Below, piece by piece: positions 55,391 through 64,000 of a DNA stretch of 64,000 nt. Made by a program: the position numbers and the translations under genes. Below the pieces are notes generated by a model, which did no database searches, was not told the origin of the DNA, and saw only the letters and a list, made by a program, of their open reading frames with translations. Every line of letters begins with the position of its first letter. The first letter of the stretch is position 1. The DNA is from Luzula sylvatica (Eukaryota; Streptophyta; Magnoliopsida; Poales; Juncaceae), in contig OX326957.1 in assembly GCA_946800325.1 (NCBI GenBank), positions 51,703,798 through 51,767,797 of the forward strand. The letters run 5' to 3'.

Positions 55391-58300
55391 ATGATGAAAA
55401 ATATGAAAAAAATAAAGTTGATGACATGGAATGTGAGAGGTTTAAATGGGTTGGAAAAGAGAGAGAGAGTGAAAAACTTTTTGATAAGCCAAAATCCTAA
55501 TTTTGTCGGTTTGCAGGAAACCAAAATGAAGGAAATAAATGGAATTATACAAAAAGAAATATGTGGAGGAATTTTAAGAGATTTTGAGGTATTAGAGGCT
55601 AAAGGAACCTCAGGGGGTATTATTTCTGCTTGGGACCCAAATTTTTTTTATTGTGTGGAATGTATTAAATTGGAATTTACCCTAACCACTAGCTTAAAGT
55701 GCAAATGGGATAATTCAATTTTCATGATCACTAATGTGTATGGGCCACAGAAATTGGAGGAAAAAAGAAAGCTTATTTTGGAAATGGAGGATTTAAGATC
55801 AAGAAAAAAAGAGGAAATTTGGATAATATTAGGGGATTTTAATATGGTATTGGAGAAAAAAGAAAAAAATGGAGATTCTAAGAAAGATTGGAGAGATATG
55901 GATCTATTTCAGGATTTTGTTAACAAGGAAAATCTAATGAACCCTATATTAAAAGGAAGATTATTTACTTGGACAAATTCCGAAGCAAAAGCTAAATTGG
56001 ACAGATTTTTGTATTCTCAAAATCTATTGAAAAATTCTCCAAATATAAATCAAAGAGCATTATACAATAATATCTCTGATCATTGTCCAGTTCAACTAAC
56101 AATGTCTTCAAATTTCCCAAGGTACAATGGGTTTAGATTTGAAAATCATTGGCTCCATAACAAGGAGGTGAAGGATTTGATTAAAGAACACTTAAGAAAA
56201 ACAAAATCCAGAAATATGGAAGAATTAGAACTGAAATTAAGGAGTCTGGGGAAAATGTTAAAAAAATGGGATAAAGAAAGAAAAGCTAAGGAGAAGGAAT
56301 TTGTTCAGAAAAGTGAGGAATATTTGCTTAAGCTGGAATTAAAGGCTGATTTGAATGAATTATCTGTATTGGAAATTTGGGTAAAGGAGAAAATAAAAGG
56401 ACGATTGAAGGAATTGAAAATGTGGGAGGAAATTTACTGGAAACAAAGATCAAAAATTAAATGGCTAAAGGAGGGAGATTGTAATACAAAATTTTTTCAT
56501 ACACAAGCAACAATCAGGAAATCAAAATCTCTGATTGCTTCTCTAAGTAATGGAAATGGGGATTTTTGTGATCATAAATCAAAGGCAGATATCTTATTCA
56601 ATTTTTTCAAGGATTTGATGGGAAAAAAAGGAAGGAGAGAGGATTCTCAGAATTCAATTAATTTAGAAAAATTATTTGAAAATGAGAAAGTAAATCTTTC
56701 TGAATTGGAAGAGGAAATTAAAGAAGAGGAGATCAAGGAGGTGATAAATAAATGGAAGGATAATAAATCCCCTGGACCAGATGGTTTCACAGGGGAATTT
56801 TATAAGGAATTTCTTCCTTGGATTATGGAGGATTTATTGGTGATTTTTAATAATGATGAAATAATGAAAAAAGGTATGGGTTATTTTGGTACTTCATATA
56901 TGGCATTATTACCAAAAAAGATGGATGCAAATGAGCCAAGAAATTTCAGACCAATCAGTTTGATTAGCAGTGTGCAAAAAATTTATTCAAAAATTTTGGC
57001 AAAAAGATTGAAAAGAAGAATTGGGGATTTAATTCAGGAAAATCAAGTAGGGTTTATGGAAGGAAGAGAGCTGGCTGAAGGGTATGTTTATGCTAGGGAG
57101 GTCCTAAATAAAGCACATATGGAAAAAAAGCCACTATTAATCTTTAAGGCTGATATTCATAAGGCTTTTGATATGGTTTCTTGGGATTTTTTGCTGGAAA
57201 TTTTGAAAGTGAGGGGTTTTGGAGAGAAATGGATATCCAGGATTTCAAATAATGTATTAAAAGGAAGCACTAAAATTCTCCTAAATGGAATCCCAGGAAA
57301 ATCTATTCACTTGAATAGAGGGGTAAGGCAAGGGGATCCTTTATCCCCTCATTTATTCATTTTAGTGATAGATGTGCTTGCAAGGATTTTTGAAAAACTA
57401 AGTATAAGAAGAGTGATAGAGAAACCAATAGAGGGAATACATATATCTTTGCATTATGCAGATGATTCCTTGTATTTGGTAAAACCAGAAGTGGGTCAAA
57501 TCAGAAGATTGAAGGGAATTCTGGACTTATTTGGAAATTTCTCAGGTTTACAAATTAATTATGAGAAATCTGAAATTTCCATAATTAATAAGGACAGAAA
57601 AGATTGGAAGGAAATTTCAGAAATTTTAGGTTGCCCCATAAAGGATTTGCCTCTCCAATATTTAGGGTTACCTTTGCATCACAAAAAACCTAATAAAAGT
57701 TTTTATAAGGAGGTGATTGGGAAATTTCAGAAGAAATTAGGAGGGTGGAAAAGTACATTACTCTCAATTGGAGGAAGATTAACATTGATAAATTCAGTGT
57801 TATCTACACTACCAATTTTCTATTTTTCAATTTTCAAATTTCCACAATGGGTAATAAATGAAATGGATGTGATAAGAAGAAGATTTATGTGGAAAGGAAA
57901 TTCAGAGAATGCATATAACTTGGTAAAGTGGAGCACTTTAAAGAGGCCTAAAGAGGAGGGAGGATTGGGAATTTTAGATCTAAAACTATTTAACAGAGCT
58001 ATGTTAATCAAATGGATCTGGAAATATTTTAAGAAAAAAGGAAAAGGTGGTTTAAATTGGGATTATTTGGTTAGTAATATTGAAAGAGATCATAGTGCAA
58101 GAAAATTTGATTCTTATTTCTGGAGACAAGTGAAGGAAAATGTGGAGTTCTTCTACCAAAATTCACAATTTACTGTTCATGAAGGAACATTAGTAAATTT
58201 TTGGTACAGTGAGTGGAATAAAGAAGGAATTTTGGCTGAAAAATATGAAATCCTTAAAAGTTTCACTGAGAATGACAGTGTAACTGTCAAGGATATGATA

Positions 58301-59092
58301 AGAGGAGGAGGAGAAGTTGAAAAGAAGTTATCCTTAAGAGATAATATCTCAAGTAAAGCTAATGATCAACTAACTATGATGAAAGATATGTTAAATGGGA
58401 TAATTTTAATAACAAACAAAAAGGATGAAATAAAATGGAGAAGTAAAAAAGATGGAACTTACAGTGTAAAAGAGGGATACAAAGCTCTGGTTAGAAGGGA
58501 AATTGAGGAGGATGAAGAGGAGTGGAGTAAAGAGCTGGTAAACATCTGGTCAGTGAAGGTGCCTGCGAGAATAAAAATTTTCATGTGGATTAGTATGCAA
58601 GAAAAAATATTAACAATAGATAACTTAAAAAAAAGAGGTATCCATTTGGTGAATAGATGCTATATGTGTGAGAGAGAAGAAGAAAATGGAACTCATCTGA
58701 TTAAAGGGGGGTGTTTGGTAGTACAAAAATGGTGGAATGAGTTTATAAACCTGAAATTGGTTAAAAAAATTAAATTGAAGTCAGATTTAAAAGAGGCGTT
58801 TAATGAATGTTTTGATAAGAAAGCAAAAGAGATTAATCGACAAATTACCGTGTTCTTCGTGCATGGAGTATGGAAAGAGAGATGCCGCAGAGTATATAAT
58901 GGAGAAAAAAGGTCATATCAAGGTGTAATTGAAGAAATCTGGCAAACATGGGAGTTTTTCAGAAGAATTCAAAAAATTGATGAATATTCGAGGAAAAGGA
59001 AGGTTGGTGAAGAGATACAAACCTTCAAAATCTGCAGCAGAGAGGTTATTGAATCAAATACAGCTCGGAGTGAAGAGTATGGCCTGAGCTGA
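55391..59092 (+). CDS. LINE ORF2: endonuclease, reverse transcriptase, zf-RVT
   Basis: About 1233 residues from the ATG at 55391. The open frame reaches 55382, but only with a GTG. An APE-type endonuclease comes first: TWNVRGLNG, LQETKM, VYGP, LGDFNMVL, LDRFL and SDHCPV, all key residues present. The reverse transcriptase follows: NKSPGPDGFTGEF, NFRPISL, NQVGFMEGR, KADIHKAFDMVSW, GVRQGDPLSPHLF and the catalytic LHYADDSLYL. Then LGLPLHHKKPNK, the thumb region, and the zf-RVT Cys/His motif (CYMCEREEENGTHLIKGGC). There is no RNase H domain. It nicks target DNA and copies the LINE RNA there. No stop or shift was seen. Confidence 0.93.
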   Translation: MMKNMKKIKLMTWNVRGLNGLEKRERVKNFLISQNPNFVGLQETKMKEINGIIQKEICGGILRDFEVLEAKGTSGGIISAWDPNFFYCVECIKLEFTLTTSLKCKWDNSIFMITNVYGPQKLEEKRKLILEMEDLRSRKKEEIWIILGDFNMVLEKKEKNGDSKKDWRDMDLFQDFVNKENLMNPILKGRLFTWTNSEAKAKLDRFLYSQNLLKNSPNINQRALYNNISDHCPVQLTMSSNFPRYNGFRFENHWLHNKEVKDLIKEHLRKTKSRNMEELELKLRSLGKMLKKWDKERKAKEKEFVQKSEEYLLKLELKADLNELSVLEIWVKEKIKGRLKELKMWEEIYWKQRSKIKWLKEGDCNTKFFHTQATIRKSKSLIASLSNGNGDFCDHKSKADILFNFFKDLMGKKGRREDSQNSINLEKLFENEKVNLSELEEEIKEEEIKEVINKWKDNKSPGPDGFTGEFYKEFLPWIMEDLLVIFNNDEIMKKGMGYFGTSYMALLPKKMDANEPRNFRPISLISSVQKIYSKILAKRLKRRIGDLIQENQVGFMEGRELAEGYVYAREVLNKAHMEKKPLLIFKADIHKAFDMVSWDFLLEILKVRGFGEKWISRISNNVLKGSTKILLNGIPGKSIHLNRGVRQGDPLSPHLFILVIDVLARIFEKLSIRRVIEKPIEGIHISLHYADDSLYLVKPEVGQIRRLKGILDLFGNFSGLQINYEKSEISIINKDRKDWKEISEILGCPIKDLPLQYLGLPLHHKKPNKSFYKEVIGKFQKKLGGWKSTLLSIGGRLTLINSVLSTLPIFYFSIFKFPQWVINEMDVIRRRFMWKGNSENAYNLVKWSTLKRPKEEGGLGILDLKLFNRAMLIKWIWKYFKKKGKGGLNWDYLVSNIERDHSARKFDSYFWRQVKENVEFFYQNSQFTVHEGTLVNFWYSEWNKEGILAEKYEILKSFTENDSVTVKDMIRGGGEVEKKLSLRDNISSKANDQLTMMKDMLNGIILITNKKDEIKWRSKKDGTYSVKEGYKALVRREIEEDEEEWSKELVNIWSVKVPARIKIFMWISMQEKILTIDNLKKRGIHLVNRCYMCEREEENGTHLIKGGCLVVQKWWNEFINLKLVKKIKLKSDLKEAFNECFDKKAKEINRQITVFFVHGVWKERCRRVYNGEKRSYQGVIEEIWQTWEFFRRIQKIDEYSRKRKVGEEIQTFKICSREVIESNTARSEEYGLS

Positions 59093-59438
59093 GAAGAAGC
59101 GGCGCAGAAGGTTGAATGAAAAGTATGAAGTATCGGGAAGATAAGGAAGAGAGATAGAAGGAGTTGAAGATTGAGCTGAAGAAAACAATTAGAGGAAAAG
59201 ATCATGGGCTTTACTCAGCCCAAATCGAACTCTTTAAAATCAGGAAAGAGGCCTGTTTTTAAAGTTCACACATTTTTTTTTTAATTGTAAATTTCTGTAA
59301 AAAAGAGAATGGTAGAGTTGTAATAGGAGAGATGAGATGATGATACAAGTGTAATAGGATGATATGTGTAAAAATCATTTTTAATATTAACACGTAACCG
59401 TTTTAGAAGTGGGACAATAAAGCCCACTCTAAACTTTT

Positions 59439-59480
<42 letters not shown>

Positions 59481-59485
59481 GAATT

Positions 59486-59958
59486 TAAAGAGGGGGAAAA
59501 TTTTGTCAAATTGCTGGCCAATACAAGGCTGATGATGACCATTACTAATGTATGATGCATCATGTTTTTAGGAGCAAACGTGGAATTATGGTATTTTGTA
59601 GGGTCACACATTAAATAAATTCTTCCTATTAGGTAAGGAACCGATGTCGCCGTCCAACATTTTCCTTTTATTATTTCCTAAATCCTATCCAGGGTTTTTT
59701 TGTACGATCCATCTTCCCGCCATCTCGACTCTGCCTCCTCCTAGCTCTCGTATACCGATCGAATTGGTACCTTCGTCACCACCCATCGTCCCCGCCTCCA
59801 GTCTTAGGTTCTTACTCTCGCAAAGGTTTTCTCTTTTGCATCCATCGTCCCGCCTCATCGCCGACGGTTTGTCTCTCCACACCTCTAACTCGGTGTCCGA
59901 TTGGATGGACAGGATACATATACCGTATCGGTACTTTTATCCCCATCTTGAGAAAGAG

Positions 59959-59996
<38 letters not shown>

Positions 59997-60073
59997 TATA
60001 TCTGTGTTGTTGTATTCTCCATTATGTGTGGTATTTTAGGAAATAAGACATTATATTAGGCGATGAACTTACA
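59486..60073 (+). other. Possible 5' end of the gene downstream, with (CT)n
   Basis: 59644-59961 is open for 105 residues (Ser/Pro-rich, no domain). It could be the leader or first exon of the gene whose remnants lie at 60900-62132, but no link can be shown. A CT run lies at 59963-59993. Confidence 0.3.
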
Positions 60074-60081
60074 GTTTGAAC

Positions 60082-60880
60082 CATGGTTCGAAATCTCGGT
60101 ATCGGAATCGGACTCGGTCGGGTCTGGAGACTCGGGACTCGGCTGACTCGGACAAGACTCGGGCGAGTCAAAAAAAAAAATCGGACTGCTAGTAAAAAAA
60201 TCGGAAAAAATAGAAAAAAATTAAAAAACTTATTTTAAAAATATATAAATATTCATAAACATGATACACACAAATTCAACTCATGAAACTCAAATTACTA
60301 CATTAAAAAAATTACATTACCTAAGAAAATTACTAAATCAGTACATTAAAAACTTCTACTGCCAAAAACTGTGACGAGCGGGTTGCGTTGTATAATCATT
60401 ATCTTCATATTGATCATGAGGAGGAAAATACATTTGTAAATTTGTATTGTCGAAAATGTTCATCATTGAGTCGAAGGGTGATCGGTTTTCGTGTTGTGTG
60501 TTACCAGTATACGGATCGGAATAGTTTTCATTATTTGCGCTTCCAGTTGAACTTATATCCATTCCTGAAAAATTAGATCCCTCACTATAATTAGAGCCGT
60601 CATAAAAATACGGATCGGAATAGTTTTCATCATTGAGTCTGTAGTTACAAAGCATCTGTAGTAACAAAAATATATAACAATCTCAAAAAAATATATAACA
60701 AAATATATAACATCTATCTCTACAAAATAAACATATAAAAAAAAAATTAAAAAAAAAAAAAAAAAAAAAAAAATCGGGTTATCGGATCCGATTTATCCGG
60801 GTCAATATCGGATCGGTGGGGTCCGAGTCCGAGTCAACTCGGCCGAGTTTTTTTTGACTCGGCCGAGATTTCGAACCATG
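60082..60880. mobile_element. hAT-type MITE, 799 bp
   Basis: Exact 8-bp duplication GTTTGAAC (60074-60081 and 60881-60888). The inverted ends CATGGTTCGAAATCTCGG and CCGAGATTTCGAACCATG are perfect. The arms are made of GACTCGG-like words. The interior has short ORFs (for example 60667-60356, minus strand, Asn/Tyr/Ser-rich) of no recognised family, perhaps captured. Confidence 0.9.
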
Positions 60881-60924
60881 GTTTGAACAAATATCGGAAT
60901 TCTTCTTCTTCTTGTTTATTGCAG

Positions 60925-62132
60925 TTATCAGGTGTACGACTCGAAGAAGCATCGTAAAAATAACATTGATGATGCGGGGCCTTGTGCAGATATACTCTGT
61001 GCAAATCATAGATTGCTGTCAAAAATATCTGGAACCTATACGTGGCAGAATTTACATTTTTTTTCACAGAAATATTTAACAGGGGAATTGACAATCATAT
61101 GATCCAAAGGTGACTCTCTTCTTATTTTCTCTCACAAACACTCTTTCTTATTATGTTTCTCTCTCTTAAAGGGTTATGTTAGGTTGAAAGGTCCATTGCG
61201 CCCCATAGATGCAGGGCATACAATCTACTTGGAGACTAGGCTTTACAGGAAGAACCATCGCGAGGATTACCTTCATCCAGATAGCGGTGTGGAGGTAGAC
61301 GGGTTTTTGCGTCCGAAGGAGGACTGGCAAGGATTAACCCGCTCATGAAGGTTTTTCGAATAATCGAATGTGGTTGTGCGATGAACGGTCCTTTACTTCG
61401 ATGACTAATCAAATTATAAGTTCTGAGATGGAGACCATATGCGGCTGAGTGTTTTTTTGACCCTTAAGATCCTCAACTAATGTTTATAGTAAAGTTGTGG
61501 CGTTAAATTCAAGGGGGCTTCTATCATACATCCCTTTCTTTATCATACACCCATTTTCAAGGGTATTTGGTGTAATTATTCATTTATAAATATTTAAGGT
61601 AAGATATCAAATATATTTATCAATTAATGTTTAACTAAATTGGAATTTTGTATTGTTCATTTAAACAATAATTTCCATAAAAAATAAATTTTATGATACA
61701 CTCTTTTACAAATATAATTAATTGTTAAAATACCCAAAATACCCTTGTAAAAGGGTGTAGAACTCCCCTAAATTCAATATTCAGCGGTGACGATCGTGCT
61801 GAGTGTGTAATCTATGACCGGAAGAGAGACGAGCCTGAATGCGTTAAGACTGGGCAGTTTATCGAGTTGCAGAGGCCCGAGTACGCACTTGGTCTAGGAC
61901 AAAAGCTCACTATTAAATTACACATCAAGCACGTCCACATGGATGATCCAAAATCTGACCTGGTCATTGCCGAAGGCACTTTATCGTTTCAGCCTAAGGT
62001 TAAGTGCAACTTTGCAAATTCTTCACACCACAATGGTATTATTGATTCTAAAAAAATCACCGGCGAATGGGGTAAGGTTCAAGTCAAGGCTTATTGGTTG
62101 CCCTATTGGGCCCCATCATCGGAAGAAGGGTA
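60925..62132 (+). pseudogene. Gene remnant, possibly DUF6598-like
   Basis: Exon-like pieces: about 60933-61110 (ends CCAAAG then GTGACT); 61160-61348 (acceptor CTTAAAG; GYVRLKGPLRPIDAGHTIYL); and about 61480-62132 (VVALNSIFSGDD, CVIYDRKRDEPECVKTGQFI, IAEGTLSFQPKVKCNF, stop at 62130). The arrangement of VRLKGPLRP, and of YDRKRDEPE followed by a beta-rich part, recalls plant DUF6598 proteins, but I could not check this. Stops and phase problems between the pieces, and a MITE inside the last one, suggest a pseudogene. Leaving out the MITE, the frame runs from LNS into IFSGDD without a break. Confidence 0.4.
61513..61768. mobile_element. MULE-type MITE, 256 bp, inside the gene remnant
   Basis: Flanked by the exact 9-bp duplication TAAATTCAA (61504-61512 and 61769-61777). 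The ends are GGGGGCTTCTATCATACATCCC on the left and, read from the right, GGGGAGTTCTACACCC. The 9-bp duplication fits Mutator-type elements, but its ends differ from the family at 19595. Confidence 0.75.
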
Positions 62133-62161
62133 ATTTTTCTTTCGTTTTTTAGCGAGCGATT

Positions 62162-62173
62162 GATCTGATACCA
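62162..62173 (-). other. Primer-binding site next to the 62175 LTR
   Basis: The minus strand reads TGGTATCAGATC (one base different from the usual tRNA-Met site), one base from the LTR end. Only about 20 bases of internal sequence remain beyond it before the gene remnant begins. Confidence 0.7.
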
Positions 62174-62174
62174 C

Positions 62175-62760
62175 TGTAGGGTTACGCACACGTTTATCAA
62201 AGTGTGCAGCGGAATTATTTTCGCATGCGTAACCTAATTCTACCGGGATCACGCCCGAAAACCATCCAAAAATGAAGAGTTGGAGAAAATTACCTCGTAC
62301 AAGTTAGTACGTGTCGATTTCTTCTCCAAATCCGTGAACCTTCTCCAAGGAATGCTCGTGCAATCCCTCTACTCGTGTCCACCTTGATTTCGACCGATCG
62401 GAATCGTTGACGTCGTTCTAGTCGCCGTCACGATCAATTCTCTCATGAACTTGCTCGAATCTCCCTCTAAATCACTCTAGATCTAATCTATTTTCTGTGG
62501 AAGAAGAGAGAGAAAGCGGCGACTCAAAACCCTAATTTCCGAAAAGAGGCTTAGGTTAAAACGAAATCAGAATTATATATATATAGGAATTAGGTCAGTT
62601 CGAACGCACCTAAATGGTTCGTTCGAACGAAACCAGTTCGTTCGAACCCACTTAAATGGTTCGTTCATTCTGACTATCACGAATAAGTCCGTTCGAACGC
62701 ACTTAAATAGTTCGTTCGAACAAACCCAATTCTGACTGCAGATTTGCCTATTTATATAAA
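62175..62760 (-). repeat. Copia 5' LTR fragment, minus orientation
   Basis: It ends TGTAGGGTTACGCACACG (the LTR 3' end read in reverse) beside a primer site. 62175-62547 matches the LTR at 49352-49723 on the other strand. From 62548 the sequence differs from that LTR: it holds a TATA-like CCTATATATATATAAT (minus, about 62572-62585) and palindrome array 2 just upstream of it. The outer LTR boundary is not fixed. Confidence 0.65.
62594..62725. repeat. Palindrome array 2: GTTCGTTCGAACGAAC-like units
   Basis: Six units start at 62594, 62617, 62636, 62659, 62687 and 62710, in three pairs each 23 bp apart. The pair spacers are alike (CTAAATG or TTAAAT(A/G)). Units fit GTnCGT-TCGA-ACGnAC with some worn ends. 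On the minus strand the array lies about 10 bp upstream of a TATA-like box. Confidence 0.8.
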
Positions 62761-62799
62761 TTCTTCCAAGTTAATTCTTAAGCCATATTTTCTTTCATC

Positions 62800-63733
62800 G
62801 GCGTCATTATCGAGCCCCGTGCAGCGGATTGTGAGGCCCGGTCCGACTCGATCCTGAGGACCACGTCGACGACTCGAAAGTACGAATCATGAAAGGCAAC
62901 TAAAACCTATGAAATTAACTCTTAATTCATAGAGAATCATACCACGTGAAATTGATCACGGAGACGGGTTGATTCTTGCGTAGTTACTGTTGTCCTTACT
63001 TCGACTCCGGCGACACACACGTCTCACGCCCGTGCGATTTGACACGTAATTCGAATCTCCGATTTGTCGTATACAACCGGAATTTATCCGGTTTGTCTCC
63101 GACCTTGCTCGACCTTGCTCTCGATTGATCACACCAGAGAATCTCAATTGAGATTCCTCTACTCGTATCCACCTCGAGCTCGCGTCTTTCGGTTACGCGT
63201 GATTCCCCTAAAATCACCGTAAACTTGCTCAAAATCTTGAATCTCTAATGGATTTCTCTCTTTTCTTGTCTCACAAGAATTTCCTCTCCCAGATCCAGAA
63301 TTATAACCAGCAGAAGAGAGAGAGAGAAAAGGCACAGATCTTATAATCAAAGCCTCCATTAATGGGGCATTAATGAGTATCAAAACTGCTAATCCAGAAT
63401 TTGGATCACAGTGCGTCATGACGCACGATATGGTGCGTCATGACGGACGTGTCACGAGTACTAGATCTAGCCGTTATAATTGTGCTCCGTCATGACGGAC
63501 TGAACTGTGCGTCATGACGCACCACCGTCATGATGCACTGGATGGTGCGTCATGACAGTATACTCACATATTGGCTTATTCAGAAATAAATTACTGTGCG
63601 TCATGACGGACCATGTAAATTCTGTGATATTTTGCATATTCCTATTATGCATCCAATCGTTCCGACGAATACGTACGTTCATCTACCCTCATATGTACAA
63701 TTTACTAGTTGATCTGTAACTATATTTCCTTCA
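62800..63733 (-). repeat. LTR fragment related to the 1662-13777 element
   Basis: The left part (GAGCCCCGTGCAGCGG, GTGAGGCCCGGTCCGA) matches the corresponding part of that LTR (GCAGCGGATATGTAGGCCCGG). The right end (GTTGATCTGTAACTATATTTCCTTCA) matches its outer end. The last 15 or so bases on the left (TGTTGGGGAATATCCCC in the other element) are missing. It is a diverged family member with array 3 inside its U3 part. No internal region is attached. Confidence 0.65.
63411..63611. repeat. Palindrome array 3: GTGCGTCATGACGCAC-like units
   Basis: Seven units start at 63411, 63433, 63485, 63507, 63523, 63545 and 63596. Three pairs are exactly 22 bp apart, with 6-bp spacers. Units fit GTnCGT-CATG-ACGnAC. 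On the minus strand, which is the LTR's own direction, a TATA-like TTATAAG lies about 65 bp downstream (about 63345). Confidence 0.85.
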
Positions 63734-64000
63734 GGATCATCAATGTAATTTGGTGATCATATTCTTTTATTAGAGACCGCTTATGATTTACGGTGATGCG
63801 GTGAACCTCTTCCATTTGTTGTTATGAAATGAATGTCATCTTAGGATGTCATGATAACTAGGAGATTACCCTCTCTTCGCGGCGCTTTTGTTTAATTTAT
63901 TTTGCCATACACATAATATATAGTTATGATTTTTCGGAATCAAACATAAGACTTTTTGAAAATAAAAATCATATTGATTAAGAAAGTTTGATGATGACAA
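63734..64000. other. Window end, nothing recognised
   Basis: Unique-looking AT-rich sequence after the LTR fragment, with no open coding stretch. Confidence 0.4.

Larger units (their letters stand above)
53536..59476 (+). mobile_element. Full-length L1-type LINE, apparently intact
   Basis: A 5.9-kb element flanked by AAATTTTGAATT (53524-53535 and 59474-59485, partly shared with the poly(A) tail). It has a 190-bp 5' leader, ORF1 (53723-55348), ORF2 (55391-59092), a 3' region, and a tail of about 36 A ending at 59476. Both ORFs are open, and the endonuclease and reverse-transcriptase motifs are complete, so it may be able to move. The leader includes the hairpin CCGGCAATCGCCGG (about 53603). 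Confidence 0.92.

Noticed and set aside
59644..59961. 105-residue Ser/Pro-rich ORF as a gene
   Set aside because: There is no domain or signal beyond a C-rich leader look. It is kept only as a possible 5' exon.
1..64000. tRNA, rRNA and microRNA genes
   Set aside because: I looked for cloverleaf B-box words and rRNA landmarks and saw none. The only tRNA-like matches are primer-binding sites of LTR elements. A covariance search would be needed to exclude them.

Overview
This is plant nuclear DNA, almost certainly from an angiosperm. The window is AT-rich and has GT-AG introns. It carries FAR1-type MULE transposases, Ty1/copia LTR elements with an initiator-tRNA-Met primer site, L1-type LINEs with zf-RVT tails, a Helitron, hAT elements, and short secreted-peptide genes with 5'UTR introns. 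The species cannot be named from the sequence. Most of the window is transposable element (TE); only about five host genes or gene remnants are visible.

Region by region. 1-19580: the right-hand part of a large autonomous Mutator-like element (MULE) with two minus-strand genes, a plant-mobile-domain/Ulp1-like gene (15959 down to 127) and a FAR1-like transposase (19257 down to 16525). The Ulp1-like gene is split by a copia-type LTR element (1662-13777, minus orientation, TSD CAATC). That element is split by a Helitron (about 6398-10322), and the Helitron holds a hAT-type MITE (9225-9673), giving four levels of nesting. 19595-26395: three non-autonomous MULEs with matching ends lie next to the autonomous one. 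27110-31840: a tandem duplication with two small secreted-protein genes (one stopped by a nonsense codon) and a third distant relative. 32808-33538: a fold-back MITE. 34701-40694: a hAT deletion derivative, a minus-strand gene with a related His-His motif, a hAT MITE in its intron, and a non-coding LTR element at its promoter. 41049-49723: a truncated LINE, small MITEs, an RNase H remnant and a decayed copia element. 51073-59476: a MULE MITE and a full-length, apparently intact L1-type LINE with ORF1 and ORF2. 59486-64000: a decayed gene that may belong to the DUF6598 group, invaded by two MITEs, followed by two copia LTR fragments.

How the parts relate. The MULE transposase would be expected to recognise the shared ends of the nearby derivatives. 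The long copia element has nearly identical LTRs (one difference seen in 976 bp) but a dead pol, so it was probably moved in trans. The LINE looks able to encode its own machinery. The host peptide genes share small size, 5'UTR introns and a D-x(0-1)-(S/N)-H-H motif, and three of the four have been altered by TEs or mutation.

The most novel signal is a set of palindrome arrays in three different LTR-element fragments (12011-12547, 62594-62725, 63411-63611). Their 16-mers differ in sequence but all fit GTnCGT-nnnn-ACGnAC, and they are set in pairs 19-23 bp apart.
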